Shown here: one piece after another, positions 34,633-44,858 of the stretch
How the letters are laid out: each line of letters starts with the position of its first letter
How positions within the stretch are numbered: the first letter of the stretch is position 1
DNA from: Photobacterium aphoticum
GTDB taxonomy: Bacteria; Pseudomonadota; Gammaproteobacteria; Enterobacterales; Vibrionaceae
Reading direction: 5' to 3'
Assembly: GCF_001029435.1 (NCBI RefSeq)
Contig: NZ_LDOV01000010.1
Span: 372,001 to 436,000, forward strand
Length of the DNA stretch: 64,000 bases
Notes under the pieces: generated by a model
What the model saw: the letters and a program-made list of their open reading frames with translations, nothing else
The model's database searches: none
Told to the model about the DNA's origin: nothing
Translations under genes and position numbers: made by a program

Positions 34633-35772
34633 TTAGTCAGGGAGCGGGATTTTGCGCGCTAAGCGATCGATTCCGCCTTCGGTGGTGAAGAACATCTCAA
34701 ATTCAAACATGATGCCGGGGTTGATTCTGTAATCAAACTCATCCTGAAAATCCAACTCCGGTGTGACGGTCATATAGAGCCAATCTTTGTATAAGCGGTG
34801 TTTCCACGATACGGACACCCATGCATTGGTGATGGAGTAGTTAGGTCTTGAATCGGCACTCACACCAATCGAATACTGCATCAGATTATTGGCATCGAGA
34901 CGATCAAAAATTTCCGCCTGTTGTACAAATTCCCAATTGTTATCGGTATCTAAGTATTGTGCGCTGGAGCTGAGCTTGAGGATCGTAAGCGGGTCTTGCG
35001 GGTTAGCAAAATAAAAATTAAACGAGGTGATCGCCCCAGGTCCTTTGGAGTGGTAATAGAAAATTTCCTGTTTAATGCGACTGGTCCAGGTTTCACTGAG
35101 GCGATCAACGCGACGTAGATCGGCACGGGTAAAAGGGTCGAGAGGCAGTTTGATTTTCAGACCCACATCAAAGTTGGTTTTCCAGCTGCCCCATTGACGG
35201 CCTTGCAAGCGAACCCCACCCACAGCGCCGGATAAACTGCTGTCACTGTTATCACTGATCCCGCGTTGTTTGTCTTCTAAGCGGTCAAAATCATCCGGAT
35301 CGGTTTCTAAAATCAGTTTCCAATTCTTTTTAGTATGGGGCAGGTCGAGTTTGAGTTTAACGCTGGCATCGCCGCTAAAATACTCGCGATGGCTGTATCT
35401 GGGTTTGAACTTAATTTTGAGATAACTGCGATTCTTCATCGGTTTTTCATCGTCTTTCTTTGCGATGAAATGATCAAAACTGGTGCCGTAATAGTGAATC
35501 GTATCTGAGATAGAATCTTGCGTCTCATCAATCCATTCCTGAAAGTCTGCGTCTTCCTCATCCTCGTCATCAGCCAGTCTGTCCCCATTGAAGTTCGTGT
35601 CATAAAGATAGGCATCATAGGATGAAGGCGCAGTTGTTGGCTGTTGTGTTGGTGAGGTGCTTTGTGGTTCAGAGGCATGACTGTTTCCGCTAATGATAAC
35701 GGAGACAGAAGTAAGAAACAGCACATAGACGGCACATGGGCAACGAAGGAACCGATGAAAAAACAGAAACAT
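34633..35772 (-). CDS. Probable outer-membrane protein, unknown function
   Basis: A 379-residue exported protein: hydrophobic signal (about 10-35), then a Pro/Ser/Thr/Gln linker, an acidic patch (DDEDEEDADFQEW), and a C-terminal 270 residues made of alternating beta-strands ending ...EMFFTTEGG, consistent with a beta-barrel. I recognise no family. ATG 35772 is five bases after AAGGAG; GTG 35778 overlaps it and is not chosen. Convergent with the SDR gene, without an obvious terminator between. Confidence 0.7.
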   Translation of the reverse strand: MFLFFHRFLRCPCAVYVLFLTSVSVIISGNSHASEPQSTSPTQQPTTAPSSYDAYLYDTNFNGDRLADDEDEEDADFQEWIDETQDSISDTIHYYGTSFDHFIAKKDDEKPMKNRSYLKIKFKPRYSHREYFSGDASVKLKLDLPHTKKNWKLILETDPDDFDRLEDKQRGISDNSDSSLSGAVGGVRLQGRQWGSWKTNFDVGLKIKLPLDPFTRADLRRVDRLSETWTSRIKQEIFYYHSKGPGAITSFNFYFANPQDPLTILKLSSSAQYLDTDNNWEFVQQAEIFDRLDANNLMQYSIGVSADSRPNYSITNAWVSVSWKHRLYKDWLYMTVTPELDFQDEFDYRINPGIMFEFEMFFTTEGGIDRLARKIPLPD

Positions 35773-36084
35773 CCACACTCCTTCAGTTGATTGAATACAG
35801 CAAGGGTAGTACTGCTAAGTATAGAAGTTGGCGTTATTGAAAATATCTTTCGCGTGAGAATGAGAAAAGTGAGATCTCATTCCAAAATTTGAATCGTGAT
35901 ACGTGTAATGAGAATAAGACACGTCAGAAATCTTTAGGGTTTGTTTGTTAAAACAGAAAGATAGGTTTTATCACAATATGAAACACATTGTTCTCCCCGT
36001 AAGGAGGAAAGTAATATAAAGCTCAACTACACTCTAATTGTATTGAAAACAAGACAGCCTCGCCAAGTGAACTGGAGTGTAATC
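35773..36084. other. Intergenic region, outer-membrane gene / small unknown gene
   Basis: Divergent AT-rich region. The inverted repeat at 35858-35882 (listed separately) and a nearby AATGAGAAT half-site at about 35910 are the only structured signals seen. The leader of the rightward gene contains no gene. Confidence 0.4.
35858..35882. promoter_or_regulatory. Inverted repeat upstream of the outer-membrane gene
   Basis: GAATGAGA (35858-35865) pairs with TCTCATTC (35875-35882), nine-base spacer, 86 bases before the start. Arms resemble half a Fur box (AATGAGA), but spacing is not Fur-like. Operator role is inference. Confidence 0.4.
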
Positions 36085-36366
36085 ATGGACAGTGTAGATT
36101 TCGACGGTATTAAGCGTGACGTGTCAGACAAAGTAAAATTGATCTTTGAAACCTTTGAGGATAACCATAACCGTTTACCCACAATGGAAGAGTTTCGCGT
36201 ATTGTTTCACGACCATGCGGAACACTATATTGGTCCAGAAGATCGATTGAGCATTGAAGCGGGTTATCAAGGACGTGAGAAGATGCAAGAGCGTGAGCGA
36301 AAACTGTGGCGAGTGGTGAATGAACTGGAAGCCGAACAGCGCTGCTTACGGACGGACTGGGACTAG
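36085..36366 (+). CDS. Small hypothetical protein
   Basis: A 93-residue acidic, helical cytoplasmic protein, not recognised. Contains two predicted helices, one of them rich in Glu and Arg (GREKMQERERKLWRVVNEL). ATG 36085 has GGAG seven bases upstream; a longer frame from TTG 36043 is not supported. An intrinsic terminator follows immediately. Confidence 0.65.
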   Translation: MDSVDFDGIKRDVSDKVKLIFETFEDNHNRLPTMEEFRVLFHDHAEHYIGPEDRLSIEAGYQGREKMQERERKLWRVVNELEAEQRCLRTDWD

Positions 36367-36393
36367 TCCCTTTATCGTCAAAGCCACCTCCAG

Positions 36394-36421
36394 AGAGCCT
36401 GTTGTTTCAGGTTCTTTTTTT
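36394..36421 (+). terminator. Intrinsic terminator
   Basis: AGAGCCTG with CAGGTTCT (one G-U pair) around TTGTTT, then TTTTTT. Serves the 93-codon gene. Confidence 0.8.
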
Positions 36422-36459
36422 GCCTGCTAATTATTGGCCAATTCTTTCTTGTTATCTCT

Positions 36460-37437
36460 TTACCTCTTATTTTTTAATTGAGCCTTCAACGCTAAAGAGA
36501 CATGAGAGCGGGGGCGAATATTTAACGCTTGGCAAATGTGCCATCCCGCTTCGGCCAATAAAGGTAGGCTTACACCCGTTTCAATTCCTAACTGATGACA
36601 CAAATACACCACATCTTCAGTTGCCACATTGCCGCTGGCCCCGGGGGCATATGGGCATCCGCCTAAACCGGCGACGCTGCTGTCGATGGTGGTGATCCCC
36701 ATGAGTAATGCTTGGTAAATATTGGGCAGCGCTTGCCCCCAGGTATTGTGGAAATGCACGGCTAAGACGTGTTTGGGGAGTTGTTGTAACACGGCATCCA
36801 GCATTTGACCTACTTTAAGGGGCGTACCTGTGCCTATGGTATCGCCTAACGATACTTCGTAGCACCCCATGTCATAAAGTTGTTTGGCGATGGTCGCCAC
36901 TTGTGTTGGTGATGTCGGACCGTCATAGGGACAATCTATTACGCAGGATAAATACCCGCGCACGGGAATATGATGCAGGCGTGCCAGCGAGATAACAGGC
37001 GCGAAACGGTCAAGGCTTTCAGCAATAGAGCAGTGAATGTTGTGTTGGCTGAACCCTTCAGATGCCGAGGCAAAGATCGCCACCTCATCGGCATGGCCTG
37101 CCAGCGCTAGTTCAAACCCACGTACGTTGGGTGTGAGGGCTGAATAAGTCACTGTAGGGTGTCGGTCGATGGTTTGAATCACGGCAATGGAATCAGACAT
37201 TTGCGGTACGCGTCGGGATGAGACAAATGCTCCCGCTTCAATATGGGTTAATCCGGTTTTTGAGAGGGCATTGATGAAGGCGATTTTCTCTTGTGTGCTG
37301 ACTTGAGATTCGTTTTGAAGCCCATCACGTGCGCCCACTTCATACAAAGTAACTTTATCAGGCAAGCATTGTTGTAATGCTTCAATAGAGGCATGTGTGC
37401 CATTGATGAAGTGCGAACTGTGCTGTCGGTTACTCAT
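36460..37437 (-). CDS. liuE: Hydroxymethylglutaryl-CoA lyase
   Basis: A 325-residue enzyme cleaving HMG-CoA to acetoacetate and acetyl-CoA, last step of leucine catabolism. Signatures: YEVGARDGLQNE N-terminal barrel strand, SCVIDCPYDGP, and the GLGGCPYAPGASGNVATED active-site cysteine loop. The ATG at 37437 overlaps the liuC stop by eight bases (ATGAGTAA), with AAGGA upstream; starts at 37467 or 37530 lie inside liuC. Last gene of the leftward liu operon. Confidence 0.95.
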   Translation of the reverse strand: MSNRQHSSHFINGTHASIEALQQCLPDKVTLYEVGARDGLQNESQVSTQEKIAFINALSKTGLTHIEAGAFVSSRRVPQMSDSIAVIQTIDRHPTVTYSALTPNVRGFELALAGHADEVAIFASASEGFSQHNIHCSIAESLDRFAPVISLARLHHIPVRGYLSCVIDCPYDGPTSPTQVATIAKQLYDMGCYEVSLGDTIGTGTPLKVGQMLDAVLQQLPKHVLAVHFHNTWGQALPNIYQALLMGITTIDSSVAGLGGCPYAPGASGNVATEDVVYLCHQLGIETGVSLPLLAEAGWHICQALNIRPRSHVSLALKAQLKNKR

Positions 37438-38365
37438 CGTCCATGTCCTTATGATTGTTTTGTTCATTGGCTTTGTTGTTATCTTCCGACGTATCATTGC
37501 GATAAGGCTTGTTTTGCCAATGTGGCACACGTTTATTCAGGAATGCGTTTAAGCCTTCTTGCCCTTGTGGTGAGGCGCGAACCGCAGCGATGATGCGTGC
37601 AGTTTCCTGCCGTAATGCCTCTGAAAGCGGTGTGCTGTCACACAGGTGGCAGAGCGACTTACTGATCTGCATAGCATCCGGGCTGTTTCGCAGCAGGTGC
37701 GCAATAGTGTCTTGAATGGCGATATCTAAAGATGCTTCGTCGGGCAGCACACGGTGAAAAAGGGAAGTGGTCAGCGCCAGTTCACTATCAATGGGTTCTG
37801 CGGTCAGCATGAATCGTCGCGCATGACGCTGGCCCATCACCCGGCAGACATAAGGGGAAATAGTTGCCGGGGCTAATCCTATTTTGACTTCACTTAAGCA
37901 GCACTGGGCAGAGGCGGTGGCTAAAACCACGTCGCAACAACACAATAAACCAATCGCGCCACCATAGGCATTGCCTTGTACCCGCGCCACTGTCGGGACG
38001 GGAAAGGTGTCTAAGGTATGCAGTAGCGCTGCCAACTGCAGGGCATCTTGATAATTCTCTTCTTGCGTGGCGGATACCATACTCTGCATCCAACTCAGAT
38101 CCGCACCGGCACTGAAATGTTTACCTGACGCTTGTAACAGCAATACCCGAAGTGGGGGCGTACCATCGTCAGGGACGATCATGCCTTTCAGCTGTTTGAG
38201 CGTCACCAGTAATTGGTTGATCGTCTGTGCATTGAAAGCGTTGTGTTTATCTGGCCTGTCTAATGTCAGCGTGGCAACACCGCGATCATCAATGTCACAC
38301 CGAATGTGTGCATCAGTACCATTAGCATCCGAAGTCTTTCCTGTTGTCACAGAGATCGATGGCAT
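37430..38365 (-). CDS. liuC: Methylglutaconyl-CoA hydratase
   Basis: A 311-residue crotonase-fold enzyme that hydrates 3-methylglutaconyl-CoA. Oxyanion-hole segments ASGKHFSAGADLSWM and NAYGGAIGLLCCCD are present. The C-terminus carries an unusual 27-residue hydrophilic tail rich in Asn, Asp and Lys beyond the normal RVPHWQ end, and overlaps liuE directly; liuD, expected between them, is missing. ATG 38365 has GGAAG upstream; GTG 38371 overlaps it. Confidence 0.92.
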   Translation of the reverse strand: MPSISVTTGKTSDANGTDAHIRCDIDDRGVATLTLDRPDKHNAFNAQTINQLLVTLKQLKGMIVPDDGTPPLRVLLLQASGKHFSAGADLSWMQSMVSATQEENYQDALQLAALLHTLDTFPVPTVARVQGNAYGGAIGLLCCCDVVLATASAQCCLSEVKIGLAPATISPYVCRVMGQRHARRFMLTAEPIDSELALTTSLFHRVLPDEASLDIAIQDTIAHLLRNSPDAMQISKSLCHLCDSTPLSEALRQETARIIAAVRASPQGQEGLNAFLNKRVPHWQNKPYRNDTSEDNNKANEQNNHKDMDDE

Positions 38366-38390
38366 AGTCACTTCCTACATTCAGTTACTG

Positions 38391-40019
38391 CTACATCCTG
38401 AAAATACCAAAGGTGGTGTCGACAATAGGCGCATGTTGAGTGGCATCCAATGCCTGGCGTAACACGGTACGGGTCTCTCGGGGATCTATAATGCCATCAT
38501 CCCAAAGTCGGGCGCTGGCGTAATACGGTGACCCTTGTTCGTCGTACACATCACGGATCGGCTGTTTGAAGGCTTCTTCCTCTTCTTGGCTCCAAGGTTC
38601 TCCGTTCTTGGCTTTGTTTTCACGGGTCACTTGTGCCAGTACCCCTGCTGCCTGTTCGCCACCCATCACGGAAATGCGGGCATTGGGCCACATCCACATC
38701 ATGGTCGGGCTGTAGGCGCGACCACACATGCCATAATTACCCGCCCCGTAAGAGCCACCAATAATCACGGTAAATTTCGGCACTTCCGCACATGCGACGG
38801 CCATGACCATTTTGGCACCGTGCTTGGCAATGCCTTCGGCTTCGTATTTGCTGCCAACCATAAATCCCGTGATGTTTTGCAAAAAGACGAGTGGGATTTT
38901 TCGCTTGCAGCAGATCTCAATAAAGTGCGCACCTTTCTGGGCAGATTCTGAAAACAAGATGCCATTATTGCCAATAATACCGACCAGATGGCCACCAATC
39001 GATGCAAAACCACACACGAGAGAGCTGCCGTACATGGCTTTGAATTCATCAAACGCTGAATCGTCCACAATGCGGGCAATGACCTCGCGAATATTGACCG
39101 GCATACGCAGATCCGTACCGACAATCCCCAGCAGTTCATCAGCGGGGTAACGGGGTTCAAGGCTATTTGTAGGCGCGGTGGTGGTAGGTGCAGTGGGTTT
39201 GGCTATGGACTGATCAATACTACAACTCGACACCGCCTGACGTGCTAACTCAATGGCATGGTCTTCATTTTGGGCAAAGTAATCCGCCACGCCGGAGGTT
39301 TTACAATGCACATAAGCGCCGCCGAGGGCTTCTGCTGTCACCACTTCGCCGGTGGCCGCTTTTACCAGTGGTGGGCCGGCAAGGAAAATAGTGCCTTGTT
39401 CTTTGATGATGATGGAGACATCTGCCATGGCGGGCACATACGCGCCACCCGCTGTGCAGGAGCCCATGACGACAGCAATTTGGGGAATGCCTTTGGCGGA
39501 CATTCTGGCCTGGTTGTAAAAGATACGGCCAAAATGATCCCGGTCGGGAAATACCTCGGCTTGGTGGGGCAGATTAGCGCCGCCGGAATCCACCAAATAG
39601 AGGCAGGGCAGATGACAACGCTCAGCAATCTCTTGTGCGCGTAAGTGCTTTTTCACAGTCAGTGGGTAATAGGTACCGCCTTTGACGGCGGGATCGTTGG
39701 CAACAATCATGCAGTACACGCCATTGATTTGGCCGACCCCCGCGACAACCCCCGCACAAGGGATATTGTCCTCATACACTTTCCACGCCGCAAATTGGCC
39801 AATTTCCAGAAAGGGGGTATTAGGATCCAACAGCAGGGCAATACGTTGGCGCACCGGGTATTTGCCTTTTTTGCGTTGTTTATCGATAGCGGCCGCACCG
39901 CCACCGGCTTGTAGGGTGGCGATGTGCGTATGAAGCTGATCAACCAATGCAGACATATTCTGATGATTGGACTGATAAAACGCGTCACTTGGATCAATGG
40001 CGGTTTGAATTATGGTCAT
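38391..40019 (-). CDS. liuB: Methylcrotonoyl-CoA carboxylase beta (carboxyltransferase) subunit
   Basis: A 542-residue acyl-CoA carboxyltransferase. Both crotonase-like halves are visible: [20 protein letters not shown] and [15 protein letters not shown] in the first, [19 protein letters not shown] and [16 protein letters not shown] in the second. It transfers carboxyl from biotin on the LiuD subunit to 3-methylcrotonyl-CoA; LiuD is not encoded in this window. Follows liuA by about 100 bases. Confidence 0.95.
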   Translation of the reverse strand: MTIIQTAIDPSDAFYQSNHQNMSALVDQLHTHIATLQAGGGAAAIDKQRKKGKYPVRQRIALLLDPNTPFLEIGQFAAWKVYEDNIPCAGVVAGVGQINGVYCMIVANDPAVKGGTYYPLTVKKHLRAQEIAERCHLPCLYLVDSGGANLPHQAEVFPDRDHFGRIFYNQARMSAKGIPQIAVVMGSCTAGGAYVPAMADVSIIIKEQGTIFLAGPPLVKAATGEVVTAEALGGAYVHCKTSGVADYFAQNEDHAIELARQAVSSCSIDQSIAKPTAPTTTAPTNSLEPRYPADELLGIVGTDLRMPVNIREVIARIVDDSAFDEFKAMYGSSLVCGFASIGGHLVGIIGNNGILFSESAQKGAHFIEICCKRKIPLVFLQNITGFMVGSKYEAEGIAKHGAKMVMAVACAEVPKFTVIIGGSYGAGNYGMCGRAYSPTMMWMWPNARISVMGGEQAAGVLAQVTRENKAKNGEPWSQEEEEAFKQPIRDVYDEQGSPYYASARLWDDGIIDPRETRTVLRQALDATQHAPIVDTTFGIFRM

Positions 40020-40118
40020 AGGCTGTCCCTCATCCCTTATGCGGTTAAAGCGCCGTGAAAAGTGAACTTCAACATGCAGTTAAAAGTGCAGCAAAAAGTG
40101 CAATGAAAGCGCCAGTGA

Positions 40119-41288
40119 TTATTCAGATTCTTTAAATAGCTCACGACCAATCAGCATGCGGCGGATTTCAGAGGTGCCGGCACCAATTTCGTACAATTTG
40201 GCATCCCGTAATAACCGACCCGCAGCAAATTCATTGATATACCCATTTCCGCCCAGTAACTGGATTGCGTCTAACGCCATTTGGGTGGCCAGTTCAGCGG
40301 CAAACAGGATGACACCAGCAGCATCTTTACGTGTGGCTTCACCGCGATCACAGGCTGCCGCGACTGTGTATACATAGGCGCGGGCAGCATTGGTGCGGGT
40401 ATACATATCTGCGACTTTGGCTTGTACTAACTGAAATTCCCCGATGGCGCGGCCAAACTGTTTGCGGTCGTGAATATAAGGCAGCACGAGATCCAAACAG
40501 GCGCGCATGATCCCCAGTGGTCCCGCTGCCAGTACCACGCGTTCGTAATCCAACCCGCTCATCAGCACTTCGACACCGTGGTTCAGGGGACCAAGCAGAT
40601 TCGCCGCCGGTACCTCACAGTTCTCAAACACTAATTCGCAGGTGCTTGACCCGCGCATGCCGAGTTTGTCGAGCTTTTGGGCAGTACGAAAACCACGAAA
40701 GCCGCGCTCAACAATAAAGGCAGAGATCCCATGCGCCCCTTCATCCGGATCGGTCTTGGCGTACACAACGAGCGTGTCAGCTTCCGGCCCGTTGGTGATC
40801 CACATCTTATTGCCGTTCAGGATGAATACATCGCCTTCAAGGCGAGCGCGTAACTGCATATTGACCACATCGGAGCCAGCTTGCGGTTCGCTCATCGCCA
40901 ACGCGCCAACATGGGTGCCCTGAATCAACGGCGGCAGGTAAGTCTGCTTTTGTTCCTCTGTGCCGTGGCGATAGATTTGGTTCACACATAAGTTGGAATG
41001 CGCGCCGTAACTGAGTCCGACAGACGCCGATGCGCGACTGATTTCTTCCATGGCAATCACATGGGCAAGATACCCCATGTTGGCACCGCCGTAGGCTTCA
41101 TCCACCGTGACGCCGAGTAAACCCATTTCGCCCAGTTTGGGCCACAGGTGCAGCGGAAACTGGTTACTGGCATCGATCTCGGCAGCCAACGGTGCAATGG
41201 TGTCGCTGGCGAAGCCATTAACATGTTCACGAAGTAAATTGAGGGTGTCGCCTAAACCAAAATTGAGTGGTGTGAAGGGATCTGTCAT
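40119..41288 (-). CDS. liuA: Isovaleryl-CoA dehydrogenase
   Basis: A 389-residue FAD-dependent acyl-CoA dehydrogenase oxidising isovaleryl-CoA to 3-methylcrotonyl-CoA. The IVD-specific base glutamate is in [17 protein letters not shown], and [20 protein letters not shown] is at the C-terminus. Lack of the usual EGT Glu distinguishes it from general medium-chain enzymes. First enzyme gene after liuR. Confidence 0.95.
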   Translation of the reverse strand: MTDPFTPLNFGLGDTLNLLREHVNGFASDTIAPLAAEIDASNQFPLHLWPKLGEMGLLGVTVDEAYGGANMGYLAHVIAMEEISRASASVGLSYGAHSNLCVNQIYRHGTEEQKQTYLPPLIQGTHVGALAMSEPQAGSDVVNMQLRARLEGDVFILNGNKMWITNGPEADTLVVYAKTDPDEGAHGISAFIVERGFRGFRTAQKLDKLGMRGSSTCELVFENCEVPAANLLGPLNHGVEVLMSGLDYERVVLAAGPLGIMRACLDLVLPYIHDRKQFGRAIGEFQLVQAKVADMYTRTNAARAYVYTVAAACDRGEATRKDAAGVILFAAELATQMALDAIQLLGGNGYINEFAAGRLLRDAKLYEIGAGTSEIRRMLIGRELFKESE

Positions 41289-41324
41289 ACGGTTACCCCT
41301 GTCAAAATTGACGTATTAAGACGG

Positions 41325-41690
41325 TTACTGCCCGAGGGCTTGCTGGCAACGCTGTCGAGCAAGGTGGAGCTCATTCATGACGACATTGATGTCTTCAAGC
41401 TGGCGTTGCAGTACCGCTTGTTTGGCATCAATAATAGCCAGCATTTTATTGAGTTGGGTTTGGCTCTGCTGGGTGTCATATAACTCGAACAGTTCACGGA
41501 TTTCAGCCAGAGAAAAGCCCAGACGTTTACCGCGTAAAATCAGCTTTAATCGGACTTTATCGCGACGGTGGTAAACACGCATGCTGCCGCTTCTTTCTGG
41601 CTGGAGTAAGCCGACATCTTCGTAAAAACGGATGCTGCGCGTCGTGATATCAAACTCTTTGGCCAGTTCGCTGATCTTATAACTATCCAC
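41325..41690 (-). CDS. liuR: MerR-family regulator LiuR
   Basis: A 121-residue MerR protein: N-terminal winged helix YKISELAKEFDITTRSIRFY, GLLQPERSGSMRVYHRRD wing and a C-terminal coiled coil for dimerisation (KQAVLQRQLEDINVVMNELHLA). It should control the liu genes by branched-chain acyl-CoA sensing. GTG start at 41690 follows AGGGGG. The divergent control region with LiuR-like sites lies at 41805-41849. Only 36 bases separate it from liuA. Confidence 0.9.
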   Translation of the reverse strand: MDSYKISELAKEFDITTRSIRFYEDVGLLQPERSGSMRVYHRRDKVRLKLILRGKRLGFSLAEIRELFELYDTQQSQTQLNKMLAIIDAKQAVLQRQLEDINVVMNELHLARQRCQQALGQ

Positions 41691-41714
41691 CAGGCGATCC
41701 CCCTAGATTCAGTG

Positions 41715-41736
41715 GTGACGTACAGCAAAACGTCAC
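41715..41736 (-). promoter_or_regulatory. Perfect GTGACGT-N8-ACGTCAC inverted repeat in the liuR leader
   Basis: Seven-bp arms at 41715-41721 and 41730-41736, with an 8-base spacer. It sits 25-46 bases upstream of the liuR start, so could form a leader hairpin or serve as a second operator. The ACGT core is shared with the LiuR sites. Confidence 0.5.
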
Positions 41737-41804
41737 GGAATAGCACGGCGTTAACCGCTCGATATCGCCCTGAACAGGACTTGCTGATGTGTTTATTTTG
41801 TTTC

Positions 41805-41849
41805 TTAACGTTTACGTAAATGTTAGTGCTATGCTTACGTAAACGTCAA
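41805..41849. promoter_or_regulatory. Divergent LiuR-type promoter/operator region
   Basis: Two inverted copies of TTRACGTTTACGTAA face each other: 41805-41819 on plus and 41835-41849 on minus. Rightward: -35 TTAACG (41805-41810), 19-bp spacer, -10 TATGCT (41830-41835). Leftward: -35 TTGACG, 18-bp spacer, -10 TAACAT (41820-41825 read on minus). Long spacers are typical of MerR-activated promoters. LiuR control is a strong inference. Confidence 0.7.
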
Positions 41850-41870
41850 GTTCATGACGGGGGACGAAAT

Positions 41871-43118
41871 ATGCGCAAAGAGGTTTGGGTGATTGCGGCA
41901 AATCGCACACCGATTGGCAGTTTTCTGGGCGAGCTATCGTCACTCACCGCACCGCAATTAGGCAGTCAAGCGATTGCCGGGTGCTTCAACGTATTCAATG
42001 TTCCGTCTGCGGGCGACACCGCCACCTTTTCTCCGGATGATATTGGTGAAGTGTTCATGGGCAATGTGCTGTCTGCCGGGTGTGGGCAGGCGCCGGCTCG
42101 ACAAGCGGCCCTAGGAGCCAAACTTCCAGAATCGGTGCCATGTACCACCATCAATAAAGTGTGTGGTTCGGGCATGAAAGCCGTGATGATGGGGGTCGAC
42201 AGCATTATTGCGGGGACGCAAACCGCAGTCGTGTCAGGGGGCATGGAAAGCATGACCAATGCGCCTCATCTGCAAACGCAAGCGCGCTCAGGGCAGCGAC
42301 TGGGTAATGCGGTCTTGCATGATCATATGTTTATAGATGGCTTGTTGGATGCCTATGAAGGCAATTTGATGGGGGTGTATGCCCAGCAGATCGCCGATGA
42401 GAAAGGTTACAGCCGAGAAGCGATGGATGACTGGGCCATTCAATCGGTCAAGCGCGCTCAACAGGCACAGGCGCAGGATTGGTTTCATGATGAAATTTCA
42501 TCGGTCTGTGTCTCACATCGCCATGACACCTTAAACATCGCCCAAGATGAACACCCGCAAGAAGTCGACACACAAAAAATTTCCCGCTTAAAACCTGCTT
42601 TTTCCGCTGATGGCACTGTCACGGCGGCCAATTCCAGTGCGATTTCAGATGGCGCAGCCGCCTTGGTGCTGGTGGATGCGGACATGGCCAAAGCGAAAGG
42701 GTTACAGCCGCTAGCGATCATTCGCAGTCATGCCAGCCATGCCCGTGCCCCCAGCGAATTCACGATTGCCCCTGTTTTTGCCATTCAAACACTCTTGTCC
42801 CAGTTAGATTGGTCGGCTGACAGTGTCGATTTATGGGAAATCAATGAAGCGTTTGCGGTCGTAACTCAGATAGCGGTTGATGCTTTGGCGTTGGATGCAG
42901 AAAAGGTCAACGTTTGTGGGGGAGCCTGTGCGCTGGGCCATCCGATTGGTGCCAGTGGGGCCAGAATCATCGTGACGCTGATCCACCAACTCCGCCGTTT
43001 GCAGCAGCAATCCTCTCAGTCCTCTCTGCCATTAAGAGGAATTGCCGCATGCTGTATTGGTGGGGGGGAAGCCACCGCCATTGCGATTGAAGTGCCGGTA
43101 GGAACCGTACCTCAATAA
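41871..43118 (+). CDS. Acetyl-CoA C-acetyltransferase (thiolase)
   Basis: A 415-residue thiolase. The nucleophile Cys98 is in [17 protein letters not shown]; the second cysteine box is [18 protein letters not shown]. It would cleave acetoacetyl-CoA or 2-methylacetoacetyl-CoA at the end of leucine/isoleucine breakdown. It has short insertions ([19 protein letters not shown]) relative to AtoB. ATG 41871 follows GGGGGA by six bases. First gene of the rightward operon. Confidence 0.92.
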   Translation: MRKEVWVIAANRTPIGSFLGELSSLTAPQLGSQAIAGCFNVFNVPSAGDTATFSPDDIGEVFMGNVLSAGCGQAPARQAALGAKLPESVPCTTINKVCGSGMKAVMMGVDSIIAGTQTAVVSGGMESMTNAPHLQTQARSGQRLGNAVLHDHMFIDGLLDAYEGNLMGVYAQQIADEKGYSREAMDDWAIQSVKRAQQAQAQDWFHDEISSVCVSHRHDTLNIAQDEHPQEVDTQKISRLKPAFSADGTVTAANSSAISDGAAALVLVDADMAKAKGLQPLAIIRSHASHARAPSEFTIAPVFAIQTLLSQLDWSADSVDLWEINEAFAVVTQIAVDALALDAEKVNVCGGACALGHPIGASGARIIVTLIHQLRRLQQQSSQSSLPLRGIAACCIGGGEATAIAIEVPVGTVPQ

Positions 43119-43160
43119 TCTCGCTGACAGGTATTGAACTGAATACATTGGGAGGCAAAG

Positions 43161-44777
43161 ATGTCTGACTCCAATCCATCTACGTTTTTTGCTTTTACGA
43201 ATTCTTCCACCTCTGCGCCTGTTTTGCCGCTGTACATTAATGGGGCGTGCCAAGTCTCAGCCAGCAAAGAAACACTGCCGGTGACCAATCCGGCCACTAA
43301 TCAGGCCATTGCTCATGTACCGCTTGCGACAGAACAAGAAATTACCGCTGCGATTGCCGATGCGAAAGCGACCTTTGAGTGCTGGCGTGATGTCCCTGTA
43401 CCGGATCGTGCCCGTTTAATGTTGAGCTATCAGCAACTCCTGAAAGCGCACCATGATGAACTCGCGGCATTGCTTTCCAGTGAAACCGGCAAAACCTTGG
43501 CCGATGCCAAAGGGGATGTATGGCGGGGCATTGAGGTGGTGGAGCAAGCCGCCAATATTGCTAGTTTGATGATGGGAGAAACGGTCGAAAATGTCGCCAG
43601 CGATATCGACACGTATTCATTGATTCAGCCACTGGGCGTGTGTGCGGGGATCACGCCATTTAATTTTCCAGCCATGATCCCGTTATGGATGTTTCCTATG
43701 GCCGTTGCCGCCGGGAATACGTTTGTGCTGAAGCCCTCAGAGCAAGTGCCATTAACGGCGATTAGATTGGCCGAACTGTTCTCGCAGGCGGGGGCACCCA
43801 AAGGGGTGTTGCAGGTTGTGCATGGGACACAGGATCAAGCCCAGCAATTGCTGACCCATCCCGATATTCGCGCGGTGTCATTCGTGGGCTCCGCACCTGT
43901 GGCGAAAGCCATTTATCAAACTGGCACCGATCACGGTAAACGGGTGCAAGCCTTTGCGGGGGCAAAAAACCACATGGTGGTGATGCCAGATGCCGATATG
44001 GGTCAGGTGGTGAATCATTTGGCCGGTTCAGCTGTCGGGGCCGCAGGCCAGCGCTGTATGGCTATCTCTGTCGCGGTATTGGTCGGCCAAGCAAATGCCC
44101 TTATCCCTGAATTAAAAGCGGCGATGGCCAAACTCACGCCTGGCGTATGGGATGACGAGAAAGCGGGATTTGGGCCATTGATCAGTGCGCAAGCCAAACA
44201 GCGTGTTACTGCCTTGGTGGAAAGCGGTATTGAAGCCGGTGCTGTGTGTGAACTGGATGGCCGTGAGTGTACGGTTGAAGGCGTGCCTAACGGTCATTGG
44301 TTTGGGCCCACATTGTTCACCCATGTCACGCCCGACATGGCGATTTATCAGCAGGAAATTTTCGGCCCAGTCTTAGTGTGTGTGGCGGTGGATTCATTGG
44401 ATGAGGCTATCGCACTGGTCAATGCCAATCCCTATGGTAACGGTACGTCTATTTTCACGGCCAGCGGTGCCGCTGCGCGAAAATATCAGCATCAAGTGCA
44501 AGTCGGGCAAGTCGGTATAAATGTGCCGATCCCTGTGCCGTTACCGTTTTTCTCTTTTACCGGCTGGCGGGGCAGTTTCTATGGGGATTTGCACGCTTAC
44601 GGTAAACAAGCGGTACGTTTTTATACCGAAACCAAGACGGTAACCGCGCGATGGTTTGATGAGTCGATTCCAGACGGCACGAACAGCCAAGTGATGTCAT
44701 CCGACTCGTCATCGGGTGATGAAGAGCGAGGTGATGCAGCATCTAATGCGCCGAATACGACTATTCACCTACGATAG
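43161..44777 (+). CDS. mmsA: Methylmalonate-semialdehyde dehydrogenase (valine operon paralogue)
   Basis: A 538-residue CoA-acylating dehydrogenase converting methylmalonate-semialdehyde to propionyl-CoA. Substrate strand [15 protein letters not shown] at 164-178; catalytic Cys299 in GQRCMAISV. It has N-terminal (about 20 residues) and C-terminal ([18 protein letters not shown]) extensions compared with the 2433-3944 paralogue. GGGAGG stands before the ATG. Its place with mmsB defines the valine role. Confidence 0.94.
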   Translation: MSDSNPSTFFAFTNSSTSAPVLPLYINGACQVSASKETLPVTNPATNQAIAHVPLATEQEITAAIADAKATFECWRDVPVPDRARLMLSYQQLLKAHHDELAALLSSETGKTLADAKGDVWRGIEVVEQAANIASLMMGETVENVASDIDTYSLIQPLGVCAGITPFNFPAMIPLWMFPMAVAAGNTFVLKPSEQVPLTAIRLAELFSQAGAPKGVLQVVHGTQDQAQQLLTHPDIRAVSFVGSAPVAKAIYQTGTDHGKRVQAFAGAKNHMVVMPDADMGQVVNHLAGSAVGAAGQRCMAISVAVLVGQANALIPELKAAMAKLTPGVWDDEKAGFGPLISAQAKQRVTALVESGIEAGAVCELDGRECTVEGVPNGHWFGPTLFTHVTPDMAIYQQEIFGPVLVCVAVDSLDEAIALVNANPYGNGTSIFTASGAAARKYQHQVQVGQVGINVPIPVPLPFFSFTGWRGSFYGDLHAYGKQAVRFYTETKTVTARWFDESIPDGTNSQVMSSDSSSGDEERGDAASNAPNTTIHLR

Positions 44778-44858
44778 GTCACACTAGGTTGATGATTGCA
44801 TTATCGATTGAAGATGATACCGCGTTCGATGCACGTACAGATAGAAGAGGGAATCGCG

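Noticed and set aside
35900..35920. Fur box before the outer-membrane gene
   Set aside because: Only one AATGAGAAT half is present; the second half does not match.
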